A stretch of 64,000 bases of DNA from Apostichopus japonicus. Lineage: Eukaryota; Echinodermata; Holothuroidea; Aspidochirotida; Stichopodidae. Position 1 is the stretch's first letter. Each line of letters opens with the position of its first letter. A program made the translations under genes and the position numbers. Shown in pieces: positions 39,101 through 51,100 of the stretch. Location: positions 22,683,554 through 22,747,553 of the forward strand of contig NC_092562.1 of NCBI RefSeq assembly GCF_037975245.1. The letters are read 5' to 3'. The notes beneath the pieces are model-generated. The model was not told where the DNA came from. It saw only the letters and a list, made by a program, of their open reading frames with translations, and did no database searches.

Positions 39101-42100
39101 ACCTTGTCCTTCAACTTAAGATATGGTTAATTGAATGAAACTTACTTTAACTGGCTTATTGCACCCCTACTCAAAGAAGTGTAGCACAGTGGGTGGTAAT
39201 TTATGTCAACAGGGGAGATGTTCTTCAATACAGTAGCTTTGCTTTCCTAATGTAATCTTTGTTGTTAATTTAGCCTTTAAATGTGTAATGATTAGTACTT
39301 TATGTGGGAATGTAGAACATATCTTTAATTTGTTTGAAACTACACGATCATTATGACCATCATAGAAAGGAGAAGAAATCAGATAGGGTGCTGGACTGGG
39401 GGGGGGGGGGTTGAAGGAGCTTGGGGAGGATTCTACTCACATGGTGAAATTGGCACATTGGAGGCGATGGCTTGGTAGGTATTTCTTCTAACATCAATCA
39501 TTGCTTACAACTTTCTGTGTATTTTGCTTGCACAATTCATTTCGTACACTAAAGACGTTTCTCTCATTGATCTTCCACAGAACCATTTTGAGCCTTGCAA
39601 TCGTCATGACGTTTGTAAATTGTAAGTATTTCACGGTGTTCTCTATTTTGCATTCAATAGTTCCAGGGCCTTCTGTCTCACCATAGTTTCAAAATTAAAT
39701 GACTTAAATATGGTTGTCAGATTTTCCACCATAGTAATTGTAGGCAGCATACCTCTCTGTCTATCCATCCACTTAACACACTTAAAGGCATTGAAGACTC
39801 GCCCCAAACTGCGTGCCGGGTTCTGAAAAAGTTAACTTTCCGTTGCTTGTAAATGACGTTTTTTTCTTGTCACTACAAAATGCAGACAGTAATGAAATGT
39901 GATACCTTGTTATCTTTTATCTAGACCTGAGATGCCCACGCTGCTATGTACACTGTGTTGTGGGTATTGACAGTAGCTGTATGTATGGACTGTACACTAG
40001 TGTCTAATTACCGACGGTAGCAAGCTGTGTGTGTTTATTTTCTGGGATCGATGGTGGTGTCTAACACTTCTGTTACACCTCATTCGAAACTAGGTCAGAT
40101 TACCGGCATGAGACATTTCTTTGTGTGCGAGTCTTCACACCCTTTAAGTCATGAAAGTTTCATGGTCTTTTTTTAAGTCATGAAAGTTTCATGGTCTTTT
40201 TTTAAGTTGTGCAATATTTTTCCATATCATTTTTGGATTCTCAGAGTTTTCTACATATATACATTTCAGTCAGTGAAAGATACAGTTTCCTATGTTACTC
40301 TACTGAAGCATCAAGTATTTATATGATGTTTTTTTTATCTGTGTAAAAGTGAGTTGGCCTGACGTTTCGATCCTAGCATGATCTTCTTCAAAGGCTAAAT
40401 GACAAGTAACACTTAACAGAAGGGACAAAAACACGCACAGAATACAGACAGGTTATTCTGTGTGTGTTTTTGTCCCTTCTGTTACTGTTACTTGTCATTT
40501 AGCCTTTGAAGAAGATCCTGCTAGGATCGAAACATCAGGCCAACTTACTTTTACACATTCTCCTACACAGGCTCTCTAGTGGATAAGCAGTTTGCTAACA
40601 GTTTTATTTTATTTTGTTTTTTTCTTTCTTTCAGTTCCTTTGGAGTGGCTTACTCTTGTCTTTGAGATACCGGCCATGTTACTCATCAGTGACATCAGAC
40701 AGGGAGCTTGCTATGCCATGCTCTTCTCATTCTGGATAATATTCATTGGTGAACACATGATGGTAAGCTTTATTGATCTTGTTTTGAAACAAAAACAGAG
40801 AAAAGAAAAGAAAAGAAAAGAAAAGAAAAGAAAAGAGAATTTAGTAATCGGGTTGGTTGTCCTATATTTGACAATCCTACACAGCCACATGTGCATGATG
40901 TGATAGAAGCCTTATTAACTATTTATTACTTACAATTCACATCAGGTTTCCGCTAACCAATTCTGACCTCTTAATCATTTTTGGATTTTTGCGCAATTTG
41001 TTAATTGGAAGACTGTTGCAGATGGGAAGAATGTGGATTTCTACTGGATTATAAAGCCCATCTTAAGTTAACCTGTCAGGGCTCAAACCCTCAACTTTTC
41101 CAGATGCTATTTTTCAGTTTCTAATGGCATTACTGTCATCCATTCGACCGTAGCATTGGTTGTATACAAACCTGTTGTACGTACTGTATGAAAGGTTGAC
41201 ATCCTAAAATAAAATAGAATGTATGTATTAAATATATATAACATAGATGTATGCAAGGTTGAAAATCCTAACATACAATTAAATGTTCCTAATAAACTAG
41301 ACTGACATCCCAAAAATAAAAGAGGTCTTATAGCAAACATTTTACGACTATTGGAAATTTCCAAAATTCTGGGATCCCTCTACTATAGCTTATCATTGAG
41401 GTCAACTTAATACCAATTCATCAAAACAGCAATAATCAGAAGAAGGGCACATACTACTCCACTGGCCAAATCAGGTTCCCTTCTTTAGATGATGTTTTAG
41501 TGATATCAAGTTCTGTCTCTATATTTATTTCGTCTTTTTCTCTACATTTAGAAAATATCGTTCAGACACTGTAGGGGACTAAGCCGGTTGTGTTGCCCTA
41601 CAATTTGTAGGTGGTTTGTAGTGGTGGTGATGGCAGAGGGGAGGGTGGGCAGAGGGGGAGTTTGAGGTAGAGGGGGAGAGTGGGGCAGGGGGGGAGGGGA
41701 GGGAGAGGCAGCTGCAGTATTGTTCAGTTCGTTTAAGCTGGAGTTGAGGCTCAGACCTGTCAGCATGCTCTCATCAATGTTTCCTTAAATCTTAATTGTC
41801 TTTCACTTTTGTCGTACAAATGTCGCTTTTTCTTTGGTTTATCCAGTTTCTTTAATGAAAGTATGATGAAATTTATACAGTGTTACAGGTCATGTGGGCC
41901 AAGGAATCATGGTGATAGATGAATGGCAAGTTTGCTTGCTACAAGGTTCTTCTATGAATGTAGAATTGGTTTTCAGGTGGGGAAGAGAAAAAGTGACTTA
42001 AAGAATTTGTTATACATGATTTTTTTTGGCGTTGTGTGGGATAGTCGGCTGACAGGGGCTAGGAGATCTATTACTAGAAGGTAATAAAAGTTGTCCCATC

Positions 42101-45100
42101 TCTTCTACTGTTGTACAGGACAGTGTTCGGCGAAACAGCCTCAAGGCTTACTGGCAACAGACAATGGCTATAGGTGTCGCCTGCACCGGCCTACTTGTGT
42201 TCGATCTGGCAGAAAGGTAGGTTAATATTTACTGGATGAATTCTTCTTAACTTAACCCAAACTACAATTGATTATCGCTGAGACTTTGGTCCTACAGGTG
42301 CAGATGTTTGAGAAAGGTATGCTAAACTTTACTGGATTGATTTTCACAGAGACTTTGGTCCTACTCATGCAAATGTTTGAGAAATTAAATCACACCACCC
42401 ATTCGTAGGTTGGAAGTTAGTGACAATTACTGTCCCTACCCTAAAGGGGTAGGCACAAAACAGACTTCGCACAGGAATTTTACTTTCAATCATTGGGGCA
42501 CAACACGTAGAAAATGTCCCTATTCCGTTGACATTGGAATCTTATATTTTTTGGTGAAACTAAAGATCAGAAGGTTTCCTTAACATCGTTGTCCATTTGT
42601 TATGTTGAAATGTCAGATCTCAATAGGCCCTAAGACTCTATACAAACTCCCCAGGCTTTCTTTGCCATACGTTTCTGCGAGCCCTCATTAACATTCCAGC
42701 AGACTGCACTTTTTTCGTTATAATCTGAACATGAATGAAAATTGCCCCAAAAATGGGCAAACTTTATAGGGACAAGCAAACAGTATTTAAGCAAGAGGCT
42801 GTAAATGGAATTTTCTTGTAAAGATATCAGCTTTTGTTTTGAAAGAAAAAGTTCTCTATTTCTCAAGTTTATTGCTACTGCCATGAAAAAAATGCTAATA
42901 GAAAAATTCAAAATAAGGTGCAAAAGGAGTTTGAAAATCAATGTTGAATGGACAAGTTGCATACACAGCTGGAGTAGCAGTATGTGTTACTGTGTGCATG
43001 CTCTCATACCTTTTGAGTGTTAGGATTTTTTCTAAGGTTAATACTTATCTTTTGCATTTTCTTAATTTGTGAATACTGCCCTCACAACTAAGAATAATGA
43101 TTTGCTATTGGATGTTTGTTTTGCTTCCTTAATCAACATGAACTTTTTTTTCTTGTTTCCATGTTTTGTTTTCCTTGTTTTTTTGTTGTTATTTTTTTTT
43201 TGGGGGGGAGTGGAAGGTAGTGGTGTTTTATCGTGTAATATTGAGGTATATGCACTTGTATGTTCCCAAGGGGGTTCCTTATGAGTTTTTTTTATGTTTT
43301 TATGATCACACCTTGTCACATGAGCATTTCTTAAAATTCTTAAGAAGTGCCTTGACTGAAAGGTGATATATTTTGCTTGGTTAGTTCCGGATTATTGGAA
43401 GGTAGAAAGGTTTTTAAAGATGCTATAAAAGTGTCAGAAATCTACTTTGTATTGGATATTGAAACCTTTTTAATGTGCTTCACGAAACAACTTGTTGGAA
43501 GGAACAGTTTCTCTGGGGAGAGGGTAGAAAGGATTCATATGGTTGTGTGTGGGTGTGATTGTGATTGTCTTTCAAACTTGTGAACAATAACACAATATTT
43601 TTTGGATGCATATATTTGTCATTTGCGTAATATAGGCATAGTTGCATTAAGAAACAGGAAACAGATTCTTAATATTAGTCTATGGTACAACAAAAATTAA
43701 TATAATATATATATAAATATAATACAGGATCTGACAAATGAAGAAAACTCTGACATTTTGATCAGTATTGGTCGTGTAGTTTAAGTAGATATAAATGAAG
43801 TATTCCATATTGATGTCAGAAGTAGAACCATACATATTATAATTCATCTCATACATAGCATCCAACCATACATGAAATAATTCATTTCATACTTATAATC
43901 AATCTTTTCATGAAAAATCGTCTCATACATAGAATCCATCCCATACATGAAATAATTCATCTCATACAAAGTATCCAACCAAACATGAAATATTTCATCC
44001 CATACATAGCATTCAATCATACATGAAATAGTCTATTCATATGTTTTATCCATTCTCTTGTTGTTTGTCTCATCTGTAACTACCCAAGAAACATTCATTC
44101 ATTTATTCATTTGTTCTTCCATTCATTCATTCATTCATTCATTCATTCATAAGTATTAACTCATATCACGCACAATATCAATCTATGCATACATCTCTCT
44201 TTCCTTACATCTCATACAATACACTAACATGTTGAAATTCTTGCCTGATCATTTCTTGTTAAAAGTTTCTACTCGTTCTCCTAACGTTTTCAACACTTTC
44301 GTAACGTCATTGCCTTTCTCGACCACCAACCAAGCACGTTGTGCAATGGTTCATCGAGTTAACCCGCAGGGAACAACCCGATGAAGCAAGCGTCGTAAAA
44401 CTCAACATTTAGCGCACACCTTCTCATTCTTCACTCGGCACTTACATGTTGGGCAAAGAGTTTTCATATCATCAAATTAAAGTGAGATATATTGGTCTGT
44501 CCCAAGAGACCTCTTCAATCCTAGAAAGGAGACCAGTACAATAAGGACCTGTCAAATCTGTCACGTAGAAGAACATCAAAACTATTTGGCCATACAGACC
44601 CATATAACCTAACTGTAATTAACCCCCCCGATAGATAAAGACTATAGTCCACCGATAAATTTCACACCTACATGCATTGCCCTGTGACAGGAAACTTGCT
44701 TGGCATCATATTTCTGTGATTCTGTTTCAACGGGAGCAAATATACAAGAATATCCGGACACATTTAAAGGGGAAAGTACAATCATCGCAGAACTTTAATG
44801 AGTTTTTCATGAGTTAACTTGGGCCCTTGTGAAGGGTAACAATTCGAAATACCTTTTTTTTTTCTCGTAATTTTTGTCCTTTTCACCAAATTATTTCTTG
44901 CTTTGACACAACCTATATGTTGGTTTGAGAAAATATCTGCAATTTATCCACTGATTCTATCATTGGATTTATCCCATGCGTCCTTAACACATATCAAAAT
45001 ACTTCAGCTAATGTATAATAGTTTCCACATATCGAAAGACTGGGCCCTAAAGGAAAAACTTCTTCATAAAGCTTAGACTTTCGTAAATGTACGTCCGGGG

Positions 45101-48100
45101 TAGTTACGTCTGATGCAAAGGGGTGCCAAAAGGTAATTGCAATGCGATTATATTATGGATGCCTCGACCAGCCATCTCTAGGGATCGTAACAACATACGA
45201 TTCCACGTATCTTTCTTTTCTTGATTAAAAAAAAGTACAAAAGTGCAAATTTGATTTATACAAGTTTACATCAGTAGTATGTACTACAGAGAAGTAACCC
45301 CAGAGCTTTAGAAACAAAATGTTGTTCAGACTCATCGGTTTGTAGAAGGTTTTTTGTCCGTCAAATTTTCCGATGATTGGATGCAAAGATCTAGATTGAT
45401 TTATGGCCAGGTAAATGAAGCTCTCCTTACAGTTTAAATTGTAAAAGTACTCACAGATCTTTCTTTTTGTGTCAGTCTGAAACTGGACCGCAAACTTCAC
45501 ACTTTGTGAAAACCTGAAAAGAAATTGTAGTTGTCTGACTATCTGTCAGATTGTCAGCAAAAGTACTTACAATTCTGCCCGAAATATCAATTGATCTCTT
45601 GATCTCAGGATCTTTATTAAGGGATAAGGAAGGCTGAGTATCATTAAGAGCATCGTGGTCAAGTGGTTAAGGCAGTGGACTTGTAATCTAAAGGTTTGCA
45701 GGTTCGAGTCCTGACCACATCATTACGTTGTGTCCTTGGGCTAGGCACTTTTATCTCCATTGCTTCTCTTTACCCAGGTGTATTAATGGGGACTTGTAAG
45801 GTAACTTGTTAATATATAGCGTGCGAAGGTTTGTGGCTGCACCCTATGGGAAGTCCCCCGGGAGACGTGGATTTGGTGCACTGAAGAGCCCCAGGAAAGG
45901 ATTTGTTTGAACTGTGCACACTTTGGTGTGTGGGTATGACAAGTTTACCAGTGGCCATGGTTTAAAAGTTGCAAAGTCATGTTAGGGGGCCTTGGCCTCA
46001 AAGAAGACTGTAAACCTTCAACTTTAACTTTAAAAAACTACACAAAGACATACATTAAATACAAAGCTTGTGAAATGAAAGCACATTGGTCTGGACAGCA
46101 CATACGTCAAGCACATTGGTTCCGTTTGTTGAGATATAAAATATTACAGTTTATTCACTGTATTTGAATGAGCACATTGTTCAGTAATCTGTGATGTTAT
46201 TCTGAATGGACTACATAAACAGCTGGTTTTGTTTTCTCTAAAACTTAAAATGATTTATATAACCTTGGAAAAATAATTCAATTGTCTGGCAGGATGTTAT
46301 TTTACGTTGGTAATACATGTGCGATCAAATAACTTTATCACAGCTAAGCAGTGATTTCAGTTATGAAGGGGTGGGTCCTCATTGGTTAGATCAGTAAAAA
46401 CTAAAGAAACACTAAGACAGTTTGATGTGTTTGTCTATATGCATGACATCACAAATGATTTGCATAGTGTACTTATTTGAAAAATTTGAGATCCCAGCAA
46501 TGGGACATGTGTGCTATCAAGATCGGACCTGGACCCATATATTTCTTTACACTTGCTCTCTGATCATAAATTTTGGCATTTTTAGACTTTGTCATCCCTT
46601 TAATTTAGGTAATTTGAAAAGTTTTCCATTCTTTGAAATTCAGTGAATATTTCTAAAAGGGATAATTTGATCATGTTTTGTTCCCCTGTCCTAAAATATT
46701 TACATTCTATATATATTAAATCTTTTGTTTTTGATTTCTCTTCATTTCTCTTTTGTCAATTCTAGAGGATCTCAACTGGTGAATCCATTCTACTCCATCT
46801 GGAATTCTCAGCAAGGATCTAAGCTGGCAGTATCCTTTCTTAAAAATTTCACATTTGTGTCAAAGGTCATGTCAGAAAGCTCTTTTCGCATATAATTCTG
46901 TGGACGATGTGTATTAAGCCAGTACTCAGTATATGTGTGTGTGTGTTTGTCTGCGTGTGTGTGGGCATGGCAAACGTCACATCAGTTTCTGGAAGTGATG
47001 TTCTCAGAAGAGTAATCGTGCGTGCTATTTTATGCAGCATCGTTCAACCCTTGATGTATTTTATACACGCATAGGTTACTCACTCCGTAGGGAATCATCG
47101 AGCCGAAAAGGTTTTGAACTACGAGTGCGTCTTTTGAAAGTTAACACATCAGAAAATGTAATCTGACTCACGATTAATGTATCATGATGAAGATTAAACC
47201 ATCTCTTGGGGGGCCGTGTTACTTTGTTTGATTTTAATACCTTCTTTAGCACGATCTGTTTGCCACTCCTACCCATTCTCCCCCCTTTTTTATTTTAATA
47301 TCAAGTACGACCCAAAAATAGAGGCAAATGCCTAATATCTTAACTGGAAGTGTTCATGAAGGCTCTTCTACCTTACTTCATTTTGGGAAGGGGGGGGGGA
47401 TTGGGGGTGGAGGGGAGGTACCTATTTCAGTAATCTGGTACTGCTTTCCTGGATCTAATCCATCCCACCATTCAGAAAGATCACATACACTTAATTACTT
47501 CACGATGGTATTACAAAACACTGCATATGCTTAAATACTTCACAATGGTATAACAAAATACTACATACACCCAATTATGTCCCATACATAAATACAGATG
47601 TCACATCTCATCTGGGACTCTTACATTTTATTTGGAGAGTTTTCACAGTGCAAATTATTCATTCAGAGTATCGAGTTCAACCTTGGTCTCTATAAAATCT
47701 TTAAAATGTTCATGTAATGATTTAAATTAAACTCTCTCTTTAGTCTTTACTCTGGAGATTATGATCTTTCATACTCTGTTTGTGTCGCATATACTTGACG
47801 TAAATCACAAAACAAATTTTCTTTTCAATTTTTTTTTTTTATTGGCAGGTGAAGCCCACACCACAAGGCTGGCAAACTGGCCCTCCATTTTAAGCTCTCT
47901 CAAATATGATTAATGTTAAAGATATTTTTATATGTTGAATCTACCACTGTCTAACCATCCTCAATTGTTTATGTTAAAGGTAAGGTACTCGAGTGGTATA
48001 AGTTGGTAGTATAGTGTCGTGTCTCTAGTGCACCGAACATTTGTGCACAAACGATGAAATTGGTACAGTTTTCAAACGTTCTCTCAATAGAAGCTGTGAA

Positions 48101-51100
48101 ACATACTTTTGGTACGTCAGCTTCCAGTATTGGGCTAAATGGTTAATTTAAACTAATATTAGTTTAGAAGCAGCCAAATAGTTACAGCCCAGACTGAATG
48201 GTAGTTATATCCAGTGATGTGTGAAAACTGCATGGTTTGGACAGAATGATGCATAATAATGTAACTGGGATTTCTCTTGCCTCTAAGGCAACACACTCCA
48301 CAAGCAGATATAGCAGGAATTTGAGGTGGGGGGGGGACAGATGGGGGGCCTGATTAGGGGGATAAGTCTACTTTCTCAGTATGATTTATAGGATATTCTG
48401 GTGGCAGACAAAATATGACACTTCTATGTTACAGAGAAATATTCAACACCGTCAGTTGAAAAGCCCATCTCAAAATCTTGTTCCTAACTTGATCTATGGT
48501 TGATAATAGAACAATTTCCATAATCTAAATCAGCCAGACAATTTATCACTCTTTTTTTACCATCTTTGAATGAATCAACCGCTACTAAAAAAAACGTCTA
48601 TCATACCTAACTTAGTCATCCAGAATTTCCCCCCAAAATATTGTCAAACAGTATTTAAGTTGACTAAAATTCCAGGAAGGAGAGGCCAGTACATTTTGTA
48701 TCATTTCCATGAAAGAACTGGAGCTTCTCGTCATGAGTTTTCCGTAAGAATGATTCATTTATGAGTTTACAAAGAAAGCTCTCGATTCATATAGTGGACC
48801 GTCTTCCGGAGGCCTTTTCTTTGGAATAATGAAAAAAAAAAATAATTGTTGTGATAGAAATATATAGTGTTCTATTGTATGAACTTAAATGTATGATATG
48901 ATGAAGATGAGGTCCTATTCACCGATATTATGAAATGATTGTTTTTAAAACAGGTAATAAAGTTGTAGTTAGAATTCTTCACTTTGATCAAAAAGAGCTA
49001 TTGTAGCAATAATCCTGTAGTTTCATGAAACTGAATCTGAATTCATTGTTTTTGGATCAAAACAGCAGCGTGGAAAGGTAAAAATTCCTCACCTTTGTAT
49101 TGGTACTGTACCACTAACATAACTTCATCAACAAAAGCACGGAATCTGGGTACCATATTTGATGACAACATTACATTAAATGATCACATTACCTTAATAT
49201 CTAGAAATGCTGCATTTCATCTTCGCAACCTTGGTCTTATTAGGAAATACCTTACACAGAATGCTACAGAACAACTAGTGCATGCATACGTCACATCACG
49301 CCTTGACATGGGAAATTCTCTCCGGTTACGGTCTACCAGAAATACAAATCAACCGTCTTGCACGACTACAGAACATTGCTGCACGAATTGTCACCCGTTC
49401 CAAGCCAAGAGAATATGTCGCACATATTCTGAGAGAATTACACTGGCTCCCTATCAAATCGCAGTTTCATGAGACACACAAATAAATTACATCTGTGGGA
49501 AAATCGCTCAAATCGATCATGGGGTGACAGAGCATTTGCTGCTGCTGCCCCTTCCAGAACATGTAGACACAGTCCATCTCTTGGTTCTTTTAAACGCTCT
49601 CTCAAGATTCATCTGATGAAACTGTTTGCCCATTTTTGCTTGCATTTTTGTCTTGTACTATGTTTACTGTTTTTTGTTTTGCTGTCGCACTGTCTTTTTT
49701 GACGGAGACCGGTGCATTATAAATGTCCATTATTATTGTTATTAGGTAGGGAGAGGAATCAGTACAAAACTAATACACATCAACTATACATCGGAGGTAG
49801 ACTAAAGTTATATACTTTTAACACTGATACACACCTATGCTAGAAGAGAAATATCTAATGGCATGTGTATGATAATTTATGTGTTTGAACTTCACAGTTT
49901 CACAGTACCCTGTGAGCAACACCACACTTACATTTCCTATCTGGCATGAATATAACATCGTCTCTGTGAGGGCCTGCTATTTTGTCTAAGGTTGTATGTT
50001 TGTTAGTAGACAATGTTGGACGATGACCATATAATTTTTTTTCTAATTGTTTTTACTTTATTTTTCACAATCAACACTCATTTAGAGGAAAGCCAGTCCA
50101 AATTCCAATCAAAATCTGTAAAGATGTAAAATATGAAGAACAGATATCAAAATGACATATCTTTAGCTTATTTTTTATTTAGCTCATTGATACATAGTAT
50201 GACAGATACATTATTCACATTGTTGTCAAAAGGAAGTAAGCTTTGACTACAGGTATATCACCATGGTGACAATACCTGTCAAGATGGGTGTCACTGCCTC
50301 TCCCAGAGTGTAAACATTTTACTGCAGGAGAAGCAAACACCTCCCTCATCTTTATATTAGCTACAATGCACGCAATGAATTGTGAGGAGCAACTTCATGA
50401 GGCCAGGGAGGTCAAGTGAGATGTCATTACAGGTTGATCCTCCTACCCCTCTCCCTATTCTTCCCCTCCCTCCCATTCCCCCCCCCCCCAGTGGCTCAAT
50501 GTTATTGGGATAATGTGTACAGTACTTTCCCACAGTATTTCACACTTTGTAGCCAGCCTACCAAGATGTAATTGTATGGTATATACATATTTTGTAATAT
50601 ATTAAATATTTGTGCCGTATATTTGTTTTATATATAAATATTTGTAAATTACGAGATAAATATTATCCATCCTGAACTAAGTCGTTGTAGATGGGTTTTA
50701 TCATCTTGGCTGCAGTCTGTGTGTGCCTTTACTTCTGCTTCCTACTATTCATGGTGCTCTGCCTGTTCCGTAACCTTCGAATGAAGTCTGTGGCCTTCAA
50801 CAGTATGCCCAAGAATAGAAAGAACTATTATCAAGTGAGTACGCTATCATATTGTTGATAGGTGAAGCAAACCGTTAAATGGCATCCCTATGACACAAGT
50901 AAACAATGCTGTTATACTTGTGAAGCATGTAGCTAACCCTCATACCCCCCCCCCCTATTACACAATTAAGGATGTTGTTATACTACTGATGGGTGTAGCT
51001 GACCCTCATACCATCCCTATTACACAAGTGAGTATGCTGTTATACTATTGAAGGGTGTAGCAAACCCTCGTACCATCTCCTTGGGTGAAGTAAAGATGCT

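Larger units (their letters stand above)
42217..46765. other. WLS intron 8
   Basis: 4.5-kb intron with T/G runs near 43190-43210, a CATACATGAAAT repeat block (43800-44050), an ATTC array (44095-44150) and a SINE (45648-46034). No additional exon recognised. Confidence 0.6.
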
